Of a stretch of 64,000 nt of DNA, positions 41,821-50,362 are shown piece by piece. Within the stretch, counting starts at the first letter, position 1; each line of letters starts with the position of its first letter. Origin of the DNA: Phycisphaera sp. (GTDB lineage Bacteria > Planctomycetota > Phycisphaerae > Phycisphaerales > UBA1924); NCBI GenBank assembly GCA_025916675.1, contig CP098402.1:3095205-3159204 (forward strand), in the 5' to 3' direction. The position numbers and the translations under genes are program-made. The notes under the pieces were generated by a model. That model saw nothing but the letters and a program-made list of their open reading frames with translations. It was not told the origin of the DNA and made no database searches.

Positions 41821-42632
41821 GGTGGTGCGTGCCGCTCGTCGCGTGCGCGCTGCTGGTGGGTGGATGCACGATCACCGGGCTCGAGGAGACCGCCACGCGA
41901 GAGGCCTGGCCGGCCGACGCGGAGGCGGTGTTCGGCTGCACGCCGGTGAGCATCGACCTGGTTGGCGGGCGTGTGCGCGGGAGTGGTTCGGGTGTGTTCG
42001 TTTCGGACCGCTGGCTGCTGACGGCGGCGCACGTGGTGCCCGAGGGTGCCGAGTTCGCGTGGATCTCGTTCGAGCGGAACGGGACGACCGTTGGCGTGAT
42101 GTACCCGATCGAGGTCGTCATGACGGGCGGCGGTGAGCCCGTGGAAGCCGGGGACTGGGCGCTCATCCGGCTGCCCGAGCGAGCCGAGGAGATCGGTGCG
42201 ACACCGGCCAAGCTGGTGGATGACGGGTTCGAGGACGGCGGCGCGGTGCTGGTTGGGTTCCCCACGAAGGACGCCGACGTGGGATTGTTCACGCCGCGTG
42301 AGGTCGTCGTGCTGCGCAGCGAGGCGCCTGGGCCGATCGAGCAACTGGGGCATGACGGCGAGCGTGAGCTGCGATACTTCCGCATGGTGCGGGGGTGGAG
42401 CGAGCTTGGCGGAGCGTCGGGCGGGCCGGTGGTGGTGTACGACGAGCAAGGGCGGCCGCGGGTGGCGGGGATCCTGCTGGGGCGTGTGGAGTATCGCGGG
42501 ATGTGGAAGCGCGGGCGGGCGATCGTGACGCACGCGATCCCGCCGCAGGCGTTCCTGGCGGCTCGGGGAGTACTCGATGACCTGCCGTCGCGGGAGGGGC
42601 CCGAAGGGATGCTGACGGGCGACCTACGCTGA
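41817..42632 (+). CDS. Lipoprotein trypsin-like serine protease
   Basis: A 271-residue S1-type serine protease predicted to be a lipoprotein: hydrophobic VPLVACALLVGG then Cys17. The triad reads His in LLTAAHVV, Asp in EAGDWALIRL and Ser in GGASGGPVVV. The start is taken as TTG 41817, which overlaps the stop of the phosphatase gene (TTGA); GTG 41829 is an alternative. A longer in-frame extension to 41742 would run into the upstream gene. Translational coupling to a phosphatase gene may mean both act in one envelope-signalling process, but that is inference. Confidence 0.8.
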   Translation: MRWCVPLVACALLVGGCTITGLEETATREAWPADAEAVFGCTPVSIDLVGGRVRGSGSGVFVSDRWLLTAAHVVPEGAEFAWISFERNGTTVGVMYPIEVVMTGGGEPVEAGDWALIRLPERAEEIGATPAKLVDDGFEDGGAVLVGFPTKDADVGLFTPREVVVLRSEAPGPIEQLGHDGERELRYFRMVRGWSELGGASGGPVVVYDEQGRPRVAGILLGRVEYRGMWKRGRAIVTHAIPPQAFLAARGVLDDLPSREGPEGMLTGDLR

Positions 42633-42638
42633 CAGCCC

Positions 42639-43577
42639 ATGGCCACGGTATTCCTCAACGGCAGGCTGCTGCGGGACGACGACCCCGCGGCGAGCGTTTC
42701 CCTCTCGGACGCGGGCTTCATGCACGGCGTCGGCTTGTTCGAGACGATGACGGCGCGCAAGACCGACTCGGGTGTGCGCGTGGTGCGCGTGGATGAGCAT
42801 GTCGGGCGGCTGGTGGCTTCGGCCAAGGAGCTGGGGCTGGCATCGTCGCTGCGCGCCGGGCCGCTGGCCGAGGCGATCGAGCACACGGCACAGTCTCACC
42901 TCGAAGATGCCGAGCACGACGCGGCGCGGTTGCGGTTGACGGTGACCGGCGGCGACCTGAACCTGGTGCGCCGCGAGGCAGAGCGCGTGGGGGCGGGTGT
43001 GCAGACGCCGACGGTGGCCATCGTGGCGCAGCAGGCCACGGTGTATCCGCCCGAGTTGTACGAGCGGGGCGGCCTCATGACGGTGGCCGACGCGAAGGCG
43101 AATCCGCTGGAGCCGACATCGGGGCACAAGACGCTGAATTACTGGTGGCGTTTGCGCGAGCTCCAGGCGTCGTTGGCCAAGGGCGGCACCGAGGGGCTGG
43201 TGTTCACCATAACGAATCACGTGTGCGGCGGCTGCGTGAGCAATGTGTTTGCCGTCAAGGATGGGGCGGTGATGACGCCGGTGGCGCGCGGCGAGGAGGC
43301 GGACATCGCGGGCCAGGGGGGCGCGATGCCCAGCCCGGTGCTGCCGGGCGTGACACGGGCGGCGGTGCTGGAGATCACGGCCGGGCTCGGGATGCAGGTG
43401 CGCAAGCAGTGGCTGGCGATCTCGGACCTGCTCGACGCCGACGAGGTGTTCTGCACGAACGCGAGCTTCGGCGTGCTGGCGATGACACGCATCGAGGGGC
43501 GGGAGATCGGCGATGGGCAGGTGGGGCCGGTGAGCACGCAACTGCGCGAGAAGCTGGCCGGGCTCGATCAAGCCTGA
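42639..43577 (+). CDS. Class IV PLP-dependent aminotransferase or aminodeoxychorismate lyase
   Basis: A 312-residue fold-type IV PLP enzyme, the group of branched-chain aminotransferase, D-amino-acid aminotransferase and aminodeoxychorismate lyase (PabC). Visible are FLNGRLLRDDDPAASVSLSDAGFMHGVGLFETM, the PLP-lysine stretch SGHKTLNYWWRLREL, HVCGGCVSNVF and EVFCTNASFGVLAM. The YWWR and VCGGCVSN details do not settle the substrate. No pabA, pabB or ilv gene is near. It begins 6 bp after the protease gene, probably in the same transcript. Confidence 0.85.
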   Translation: MATVFLNGRLLRDDDPAASVSLSDAGFMHGVGLFETMTARKTDSGVRVVRVDEHVGRLVASAKELGLASSLRAGPLAEAIEHTAQSHLEDAEHDAARLRLTVTGGDLNLVRREAERVGAGVQTPTVAIVAQQATVYPPELYERGGLMTVADAKANPLEPTSGHKTLNYWWRLRELQASLAKGGTEGLVFTITNHVCGGCVSNVFAVKDGAVMTPVARGEEADIAGQGGAMPSPVLPGVTRAAVLEITAGLGMQVRKQWLAISDLLDADEVFCTNASFGVLAMTRIEGREIGDGQVGPVSTQLREKLAGLDQA

Positions 43578-43607
43578 TTGGAACAAGTCGGATTAGACCA
43601 GGCCTGA

Positions 43608-43913
43608 TTAGAACGGGTTGTCCTGCGCGGGCTTGCGGACGCGGACGTTCTCGCGGCCGGTGGTCTCTTCGCTTGGGGTTTCCATCGCGCGCATGGCCTG
43701 GCGGATGCGGCGGCGGATGAGGAACCAGCCGACGATGGCGGCGACGAGCGCGAAGGGCAGCAGGAACAGCCCGACGGCCACGATGCCGATGAGGATGACC
43801 GCGCCGATGACAACCAGCGCACCGAGCATCAGGGCGGTCTTCAGCCGTGCGAGCGGGCCCGGGCTCGGGGATTGCCCCCCACCCAGCGTGTGGTTGAACG
43901 AGTACTGGGACAC
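43608..43913 (-). CDS. Small membrane protein, function unknown
   Basis: A 101-residue protein with two adjacent hydrophobic helices (ALMLGALVVIGAVILIGIVAVGLFLLPFALVAAIVGWFLI read across residues 27-66), then RRRIRQAMRAM and a polar tail ending KPAQDNPF. The charge pattern places the C-terminus in the cytosol. No family recognised. Convergent with the class IV aminotransferase gene, 30 bp apart. The spacer has a short degenerate repeat (GCCTGATTGGAAC and GCCTGATTAGAAC). Confidence 0.6.
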   Translation of the reverse strand: MSQYSFNHTLGGGQSPSPGPLARLKTALMLGALVVIGAVILIGIVAVGLFLLPFALVAAIVGWFLIRRRIRQAMRAMETPSEETTGRENVRVRKPAQDNPF

Positions 43914-43947
43914 GAACGGAGTTTAGGTGCTTGGGAGCGCATAAACA

Positions 43948-43969
43948 CGCCCGCCGGATTCGGCGGGCG
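43948..43969 (-). terminator. Hairpin after a PEP-CTERM gene (minus strand)
   Basis: The arms CGCCCGCCG (43948-43956) and CGGCGGGCG (43961-43969) pair over 9 bp around GATT. Read on the minus strand it is followed by TGTTTATG, a weak T-rich run. It lies about 90 bp past the stop at 44058. Confidence 0.6.
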
Positions 43970-44057
43970 GTGGTGTACGCGGTGGAGCGGTGTCCAGGCC
44001 GCGGGAGATGTGGCCGACCGGTGGTTGTCGGCGCGGTGGTGTCGGATCGGGCCGGGA

Positions 44058-44759
44058 TCAGGCGCGGCGGCGGCGGCCGAAGAAGCCGGCACCGGCGAGG
44101 CCCACGGCGGCCAGGGCGCCGGTCGTGGGTAGCGGCACGGCGACCTCGAACATCTGGTCTTGCGAGCCGTCGTTGGTCAGAGCGCGGATGCGGCGGTTGA
44201 TGGAGATGCCGTCATCGGTGGCGACCGCGAGGAGCGTGGCGAGGTGGCTCATGGTGCCGCTGTTGAGGTTCCAGGCCTTGAAGTCGCCGCTGAGGACGCT
44301 CAGGGTGCTGGACTCGGTCTCCAGATCGGTCACGACCTCCCAGACGGCCAATTGGAACGCGGCGGCAAAGTTGTTGCTCGTGCCGAACTGCTGGCCGTTG
44401 GCGTGGGTGTAGAGGCGGCCGATGGCGTCGGCCTTGTGCTGGTCCATGCCGCTGTTGCCGTTGCCCACGGGCGCGTCGGTGAGCTCGCTGACGTCGTAGT
44501 CGCGGTTCTGGTAGCTGACCCACTCGGAGACATCCACGCAGTACGTGGCGAGCGCACCCAGTGCGGGCGCGGTCGAGCCCGTGCGGGCGGTGATCTCGTG
44601 GTTGAGCTGGCCGGCATGGACGTTGTACTGGTCGCCGTTGACGCGGATGGTGGCCGAGCGACCGGCACCGGAACCGACGAACTTCATCGTGACGCTGTCC
44701 GCGGCGGCGAGAGCCGCGGTTGCGAGCACGGCGGCGGTGGCGAAAATGGAACCCTTCAT
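44058..44759 (-). CDS. PEP-CTERM protein with thioester-like motifs (copy A)
   Basis: A 233-residue secreted protein. A signal peptide (residues 1-20) is followed by a domain with TYCVDVSEW (Cys74) and AAFQLAVWEVV (Gln136). An aromatic residue next to Cys plus a Gln before a hydrophobic-Trp stretch is the layout of bacterial thioester domains, where Cys and Gln side chains form an internal bond that attaches covalently to surfaces. The C-terminus is a sorting tail: VPLPTTGALAAVG, hydrophobic residues and RRRRA. GGGAG precedes ATG 44759. It is a paralogue of the gene at 45095, in the same orientation with its own terminator. Confidence 0.8.
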   Translation of the reverse strand: MKGSIFATAAVLATAALAAADSVTMKFVGSGAGRSATIRVNGDQYNVHAGQLNHEITARTGSTAPALGALATYCVDVSEWVSYQNRDYDVSELTDAPVGNGNSGMDQHKADAIGRLYTHANGQQFGTSNNFAAAFQLAVWEVVTDLETESSTLSVLSGDFKAWNLNSGTMSHLATLLAVATDDGISINRRIRALTNDGSQDQMFEVAVPLPTTGALAAVGLAGAGFFGRRRRA

Positions 44760-45094
44760 GGCAGTCTCCCTCTTGGTCTTCTGTTGCCTCCGCCCAGCCA
44801 CCCACGAGTGGCGGTGTTGGCTGGGCGGCGTCGGCGAGGCAACGGGCAGGAGGTCTCTCCTCTCCTCCCGCCTTGGTTGCCTGGCCAGTGACAGCATACC
44901 CGAAACGCTGGGATTGTCGAGGCCTAAATGGCGTTATATCAGTGGGTTATGACGATTTTGGCCTATGTGGACCAAGATCATGGATGTTGGACGAAAGGCG
45001 CCTGCAAAAGCAAACGCCCGCCTCGTGGGGCGGGCGTTTGGAGTTGATTCTGCCGTCATCGGGCTGTGACGCCCGAGGTTTGGATTGAGCGGGA
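44760..45094. other. Spacer between two PEP-CTERM paralogues
   Basis: A 335-bp stretch with no credible gene. It contains the terminator of the upstream copy (45012-45039), an AT-richer patch at 44925-44960 (AATGGCGTTATATCAGTGGG) that may hold the promoter of copy A, and otherwise no structure I can support. Confidence 0.5.
45012..45039 (-). terminator. Intrinsic terminator after thioester-like copy B (minus strand)
   Basis: The arms AAACGCCCGCC (45012-45022) and GGCGGGCGTTT (45029-45039) pair perfectly over 11 bp around six bases. Read on the minus strand the stem is followed by TGCTTTTGC. It lies 56 bp past the stop at 45095. Confidence 0.75.
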
Positions 45095-45802
45095 TCAGGC
45101 GCGGCGGCGGCGGGTCACGACCACACCGGCCAGGCCGACGGCCGCGAGGCCGGCGGCACCTGGAAGGGGCACGGCCACGGCGTAGAGCTGGTCCTGGAAG
45201 CCCTCGTTGGTCAGGGCGCCGAGGCCCGAGAAGGTGGCGACGCTGTCGTCGGCGGCGGCGGCCAGAAGGCCGGTGAGTACTGACTGGGTGCCGGCGTTGA
45301 GGCTACTCGAGACCTCAAAGTCGCCGCTGTTGATGTCCAGGGTCGCGCCCATGGTGCCAAAATCGGCGATAACTTCCCAAACAGCCAGCTGGAAGGCGGC
45401 GGCAAAGTCGTTATCCGACGTGAATTGATCGCCACCAGCGGCGGTGTACAGGCGGGCGATGGCGGCGGCCTTCTCGGCACCCATGGCCGGGGCGATGCCG
45501 CCGGCGGTGACCGGGGCGTCTTCGAGGGCGGCCAAGTCGTAGGTGTTCTGGCCGGCACCCACGCCCTCGAGCACGTCGATGCAATAGGTCATGAGCGGGC
45601 CGTTGAGCTGGACGCCGGTCGAACCCGAGCCGTTCACAACGGCGAAGTTCAATTGGCCGGCGAACACGTCGGTGGTCGTGCCATTGGCGACGACGGTGAA
45701 CGAGCGACCGTTGCCCGAGCCGGTGTAGGTCAGGTCGACCGAGTCGGCGGCGGCAGCGCCGGCGGCGGCCAATACAGCAGTGAGTGCAATCACGGAACGC
45801 AT
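45095..45802 (-). CDS. PEP-CTERM protein with thioester-like motifs (copy B)
   Basis: A 235-residue paralogue of the gene at 44058, with the same layout: signal peptide (1-19), MTYCIDVLEGV with Cys74, DFAAAFQLAVWEVIADF with Gln138, and a VPLPGAAGLAAVG...RRRRA sorting tail. The Cys-Gln distance is 64 residues here and 62 in copy A. Between the two motifs both have a SELTDAPV/AALEDAPV segment and an ADAIGRLYT/AAAIARLYT helix. The substrate or partner is unknown. It starts at ATG 45802; a long in-frame extension upstream lacks signal character. Confidence 0.8.
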   Translation of the reverse strand: MRSVIALTAVLAAAGAAAADSVDLTYTGSGNGRSFTVVANGTTTDVFAGQLNFAVVNGSGSTGVQLNGPLMTYCIDVLEGVGAGQNTYDLAALEDAPVTAGGIAPAMGAEKAAAIARLYTAAGGDQFTSDNDFAAAFQLAVWEVIADFGTMGATLDINSGDFEVSSSLNAGTQSVLTGLLAAAADDSVATFSGLGALTNEGFQDQLYAVAVPLPGAAGLAAVGLAGVVVTRRRRA

Positions 45803-46207
45803 CTTCAATTCTCCCTTGGATCTCTCTCTTGTGTTCTCTCGCGAATCAACCGGAGCGCCCCCGGGCCTCACGCATTGCCCGCGGGTACAGAGCCAGCCCG
45901 CCGAGGCGGGACGGCACGCATGGCACCCCGGAGGTTCCACCCCAGTGCTCTATGCGGAATCAGATTGTGCGGAGCGCGGCCAGCGGATGGCTGGGCCGCA
46001 CCTCCCTCCATTAAGACGATAGCGGATACGAGCGAAAGTGCCCACACGGATCCCCCTATTTGATACGGATTTGTGTGATAAATCGCGTATAACCAACAAG
46101 AGTGCGACTTATCGGGCCGACGTGGTACGTTACCGGATTGCGCCGGCTGGCACGGCTGCTGGCTACGGTCACTCGTCGGACGCGCAGATCACGGAGGATC
46201 GCTTGGA
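45803..46207. other. Gene-free region before dnaE
   Basis: A 405-bp spacer between divergent genes. It must hold promoters for copy B of the PEP-CTERM pair and for dnaE. The low-GC patch at 46055-46095 (GATTTGTGTGATAAATCGCG) and the short CCCGCCGAGGCGGG hairpin at about 45897-45910 are the only features. GGAGG at 46193-46197 is the dnaE ribosome site. Confidence 0.5.
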
Positions 46208-49200
46208 ATGGGCAGTGGCACACCCAAACACAAAACGAGTAAACAGCTGGGCAGTGATCTCTTGGATCAGTTAGGAAGCGGCTTTGCCCACCTGCACCTG
46301 CACACCGAGTATTCGCTTCTGGACGGCGGCAATCGGGTCGATCGGCTGACCGATCGCATCAAGGAGCTGGGGACGCCCGCGGTGGCCGTGACCGACCACG
46401 GCAACATGTTCGGCGCGGTGGCGATGTACGAGGCCTGCCGCCAGCGAGGCATCCGGCCGATTTTGGGCGTCGAGGCGTACGTGTGCCCGCCGGGCCGGCC
46501 CAGGCAGGACCGCACCTACACGGGCGTGAGCGACGGCGGGTACCACCTCGTGCTGCTGGCCGAGAACATCACCGGCTGGAACAACCTGATGCTGCTATGC
46601 AGCCAAGCGTACCTGACGGGGTTCTACTTCAAGCCGCGCATCGATCGTGATTTGCTCGAGCAGCACAGCAGCGGGCTGATCGCTATCAACGGCCACCTGG
46701 GCAGCGAGCTGGGCGACCACCTGTTGGCCTATGTGCGCAACAACAGCCAGACGTCGTGGGATGCCGCGGAGGAGAGCGTCGAGTGGCACAAGCGTGTGTT
46801 CGCCGACGAGGGGACGGGCCCGCGGTTCTATTGCGAGATGCAGCACCACGTGCCCGAGCAGGTATCGATCAACCCGCACGTGATCAAGCTGGCGAGGAAG
46901 CACGACGTGCCGCTGGTGTGCGACAACGACTCGCACTTCTTGCGTGCCGAAGACCACGACGCGCACGACACGCTCATCTGCATCTCGATGGGCAAGAACA
47001 AGCACGACCAGGAACGGCTGCGCTACACGCCCGAGCTGTATGTCAAGAGCCCCGAGCAGATGCGCGAGCTGTTTGAGGGCGAATACGGTGAGGACGGCGC
47101 CGAGGCGTGCGACAACACGCTGCGCATCGCGGCGCGGTGCGACGTGGAATTGCCGATCGGAGCCAACCACGCGCCGGTGGTGGTGGTGCGCACGCCCGAC
47201 GAGTTGCCCGACAGCGGCGGCAAGGCGTACGGCGGTGATCTGACGGCGTGGTACAAGGACTATTGCTCGCGGTTCACGCTCGAACCCGCGGCCGACGCCG
47301 GGCTGGACCACGACGAGCTCAACGTGCAGTGCGATGAGGCGCTGCGCCTGCTGGCCGAGGGCGGGATGGTGTGGCGGTACGGGCCCGACATCACGGCGCA
47401 CAAGCACGAGCATGCCGAGGGTGCCGACCGAACGGAGGCCGCGCGCGAGAAGGCGGTCGATGTCGATGCGTTCGACAAGTGGGCCCGGCTGAATCGAGAG
47501 CTGAAGATCCTGGCCGACAAGAGCATCAGCGCGTACTTCCTGATCGTGTGGGACTTCGTGAATTGGGGCCGAGCCAAGGGCATCCCGGCCCTGGCCCGTG
47601 GCTCGGGCGTGGGCACGATGGCGGGCTACGTGCTGGGCCTCTCCAACGCCTGCCCGGTGAAGTACGGGCTGCTGTTCGAGCGGTTCACCGACCCGGACCG
47701 CAGCGAGTACCCCGATATCGATATCGACCTGTGCCAGGACGGGCGCGGCGACGTCATCCGCTACGTGCGCGAGAAGTACGGGCACGTGGCCCAGATCATC
47801 ACGTTCGGGACGCTCAAGGCGCGGGCGGCCGTGCGCGACGTGGCCCGCGTGCTGGCGATCAGCCTGCCCGCGGCCGATCGGCTGGCCAAAGCGATCCCCG
47901 AGCAACTCGGCATGACGCTGGACAAGGCCGAGGCGGAAGACCCCGAGTGGGCCGACATCGCCGCCGGCAAGCCCGCGGCGCTGGCGAAGATCAACGACAA
48001 GCTGCCGCCCGAGCAGCACGCCGACAAGGAGACCATCCAGCGGCTCATCGCCAACGCGAAGGTGATGGAAGGGCAGGCGCGGCACGCGAGCGTGCACGCG
48101 GCGGGCGTCATCGTCGCGACCAGGCCGTTGCACGAGCTCGTGCCGCTGTATAAGCAGAGTGGCGGCGGCGAGGACGAGGCCATCACGCAGTGGGACGGCC
48201 CGACCTGCGAAAAGATGGGCCTGCTGAAGATGGACTTCCTCGGATTGCGCACGCTGAGCGTGATCGAGCGGGCGCGGTCGCTCATCACCGCCGCGATGGA
48301 CGAGGAGGCGATCTACAAGGCCGTGGGTCGAGAAGCCGGCGACGGGGGCCCCCACCCACTCGATCTCGATCGCCTGACGTACGACAACCCGACCGTGTTC
48401 GAGATGTTCTCTCGCGGCGACACGACGGGCGTGTTCCAGTTCGAGTCGGGCGGCATGCGGCGGCTGCTGATGGAGATGAAGCCCGACCGGCTCGAAGACC
48501 TTATCGCCGCCAACGCGCTGTTCCGGCCCGGGCCGATGGACCTGATCCCCGATTACAACCGGCGTAAGCACGGGCAGGAGGCGGTGCCCAAGGTCCACGA
48601 GATCGTCGATCGATTCACGGCCGAGACCTACGGCGTGATGGTGTACCAGGAGCAGGTGATGCAGATCGTCCACGAGCTGGGCGGCATCCCGCTGCGCGCG
48701 GCGTACTCGCTCATCAAGGCGATCAGCAAGAAGAAAGAGAAGATCATCGCGGCCGAGAAGCCCAAGTTCATCGAGGGTGCGGGCACGCAGGGCCTCGACG
48801 CAGCGCGAGCCGAGGAGCTGTTCGAGCTGATCTTGAAGTTCGCCGGGTATGGCTTCAACAAGAGCCACTCAACTGGTTATGCGATCGTGGCGTACCAGAC
48901 TGCGTACCTGAAGACGTACTTCCCCGCGCCGTACATGGCGGCGTTCCTAACCTTCGAGAGCCAGGCGCAGAAGGTGGCCGATTGGTTGCCATACCTTGAG
49001 GATTGCAAGCGCACGCGTGTGCTCGACGCGAAGACCGGCGAGGTGCTGCGGACGGGCATCGACGTCGCGCCGCCCGATATCAACCTGTCGGGGCAAGACT
49101 TCGAGGTGGTGTACGCCCCCGGCGAGCCGCACGACGCGGCCCACGGGCACATCCGTTTTGGCATGAAGGCCATCAAGGGCGCGGGCGGCGGCGCGATCGA

Positions 49201-50278
49201 GGCGATCGTGAACGCGCGGCAGGGCGAGGACGGGCCCGAGCCGTTCCGTGACCTCTTCGACTTCTGCGAGCGCATCCCGCTGCGCAGCGTGAACAAGGCG
49301 ACGATCGAGAGCCTGGTGAAGGCCGGCGCGTTCGATAATGTCCATTCTCGCGAGCAGCGGGCGGCGATGGTCGCGTCGATCGAGCAAGCCGTGAGCGCGG
49401 GCCAGAGCGCGGCGGCCGACCGCGCTGCGGGGCAGGGCGGGTTGTTCGGTGGCGGTGCCGCGGCGGAAGAAGTGCCGTCGCCCGCATTGGTGAACATCGA
49501 GCCCTGGGGCGAGCAGGAAACGCTCCGCAACGAGAAGGACACGCTGGGGTTCTACGTCTCGAGCCACCCGCTGGACCAGTGGGGCCCCTGGATCCGTGCG
49601 TTCGCGAGCCACGAGCTTGGGGATCTGGCCGGCGTCGAGCAGGGCCGCCGCGTGATCGCTGGCGTCATGGTGCAGAGCACCCGCGTGATCGTGGCGCGGA
49701 GTGGTCGGAGTGCCGGGCAGAAGATGGGCATCCTGACCGTCGAGGACACCACGGGCACCGCCGACGCCGTGCTGTTTACCGACGCCTACCAGCGCTACGC
49801 GCACCTGCTCGAGGACGACTCGCCAAAATTCGTACTGGGACGGCTCGATCGCTCGCGCGGCGATGCCCAGATCATCGTCGAGCAGATGACGCCCATCGAG
49901 GCGGTGCCCCTGGAGGGCGGCAAGCTGCGGCTGTATGTTCGCGATAGCCGGCTCAATGGCAACGGGCCGCTCGCGCTCGAAACCGTGCACGAGCTGGCGC
50001 GCGGGCACGACGCGTCGGTCAAGAACGGTGCGCCCGTCGATGGGCCGGCCTCGCCTTTGGAAGTCGTGCTGTGCATCGGCGAGCATGAGCCGGTGGCCGT
50101 GCCCTCAACCAACCCCAAGCGCGTTCGCCTGGAACCGGCGTTCATCGCGAGCGTCGAGGGCGTGCTCGGGCCGCTGTCGGCGCGGCTGGTGGAGGGCGTG
50201 GCCGTCGAGCGCGAGGACAAACGCCGCAACGGCTACGGCGGTGGCGGGAATGGCAACGGCAGCACTATGCGGCGGTGA
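46208..50278 (+). CDS. dnaE: DNA polymerase III alpha subunit
   Basis: The replicative polymerase (1356 residues, longer than the usual 1150-1200). In order: PHP domain (HLHLHTEYSLLDGG at 28-41, VTDHGNMFG), polymerase core with ARGSGVGTMAGYVLGLSN, the catalytic Asp pair in PDIDIDLCQDGRGDVI, FGTLKARAAVRDVARVL and HAAGVI, then fingers (ETYGVMVYQEQVMQIVHELGG, FNKSHSTGYAIVAYQTAYLK), helix-hairpin-helix-like and OB-fold parts, with beta-binding likely through QGGLFG. An insert of about 50 residues near 365-430 (HKHEHAEGADRTEAA) accounts for some extra length. The C-terminus is a Gly/Asn-rich tail. ATG 46208 follows GGAGG. The third polymerase Asp is not located. Confidence 0.94.
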   Translation: MGSGTPKHKTSKQLGSDLLDQLGSGFAHLHLHTEYSLLDGGNRVDRLTDRIKELGTPAVAVTDHGNMFGAVAMYEACRQRGIRPILGVEAYVCPPGRPRQDRTYTGVSDGGYHLVLLAENITGWNNLMLLCSQAYLTGFYFKPRIDRDLLEQHSSGLIAINGHLGSELGDHLLAYVRNNSQTSWDAAEESVEWHKRVFADEGTGPRFYCEMQHHVPEQVSINPHVIKLARKHDVPLVCDNDSHFLRAEDHDAHDTLICISMGKNKHDQERLRYTPELYVKSPEQMRELFEGEYGEDGAEACDNTLRIAARCDVELPIGANHAPVVVVRTPDELPDSGGKAYGGDLTAWYKDYCSRFTLEPAADAGLDHDELNVQCDEALRLLAEGGMVWRYGPDITAHKHEHAEGADRTEAAREKAVDVDAFDKWARLNRELKILADKSISAYFLIVWDFVNWGRAKGIPALARGSGVGTMAGYVLGLSNACPVKYGLLFERFTDPDRSEYPDIDIDLCQDGRGDVIRYVREKYGHVAQIITFGTLKARAAVRDVARVLAISLPAADRLAKAIPEQLGMTLDKAEAEDPEWADIAAGKPAALAKINDKLPPEQHADKETIQRLIANAKVMEGQARHASVHAAGVIVATRPLHELVPLYKQSGGGEDEAITQWDGPTCEKMGLLKMDFLGLRTLSVIERARSLITAAMDEEAIYKAVGREAGDGGPHPLDLDRLTYDNPTVFEMFSRGDTTGVFQFESGGMRRLLMEMKPDRLEDLIAANALFRPGPMDLIPDYNRRKHGQEAVPKVHEIVDRFTAETYGVMVYQEQVMQIVHELGGIPLRAAYSLIKAISKKKEKIIAAEKPKFIEGAGTQGLDAARAEELFELILKFAGYGFNKSHSTGYAIVAYQTAYLKTYFPAPYMAAFLTFESQAQKVADWLPYLEDCKRTRVLDAKTGEVLRTGIDVAPPDINLSGQDFEVVYAPGEPHDAAHGHIRFGMKAIKGAGGGAIEAIVNARQGEDGPEPFRDLFDFCERIPLRSVNKATIESLVKAGAFDNVHSREQRAAMVASIEQAVSAGQSAAADRAAGQGGLFGGGAAAEEVPSPALVNIEPWGEQETLRNEKDTLGFYVSSHPLDQWGPWIRAFASHELGDLAGVEQGRRVIAGVMVQSTRVIVARSGRSAGQKMGILTVEDTTGTADAVLFTDAYQRYAHLLEDDSPKFVLGRLDRSRGDAQIIVEQMTPIEAVPLEGGKLRLYVRDSRLNGNGPLALETVHELARGHDASVKNGAPVDGPASPLEVVLCIGEHEPVAVPSTNPKRVRLEPAFIASVEGVLGPLSARLVEGVAVEREDKRRNGYGGGGNGNGSTMRR

Positions 50279-50284
50279 ACTGAG

Positions 50285-50362
50285 CTACGCTGGGCAGCCG
50301 GCGTCGACTCGTTCTGGAAGGCGAGGAAGTCGAAAGATGCTGAGCGAGTTCAGGCCGTCGCC
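50285..50362 (-). pseudogene. Frameshifted fossil of a GC-type dockerin
   Basis: On the minus strand, just past the M20 gene, the DNA reads like the end of the dockerin of the gene at 22326: CGACTTCCT, GCCTTCCAGAACGAGT and CGACGC-GGCTGCCC appear in the same order. An extra T before CGACTT and a missing T after GAGT break the frame twice, so the translation becomes IFRLPRLPERVDAGCPA instead of IFDFLAFQNEFDAGC, with the terminal AGCP back in frame. The remnant is about 65-78 bp; no signal peptide or propeller is left upstream because the M20 gene fills that space. It is a decayed remnant, not a gene. Confidence 0.75.

Noticed and set aside
43577-43607. Short GCCTGATT repeats as a CRISPR-like or integration-site array
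   Set aside because: Only two degenerate copies over about 30 bp, with no spacers of constant size.
46595-48868. A 757-codon antisense frame opposite dnaE
   Set aside because: Same reason: no motifs, and dnaE on the plus strand is unambiguous.
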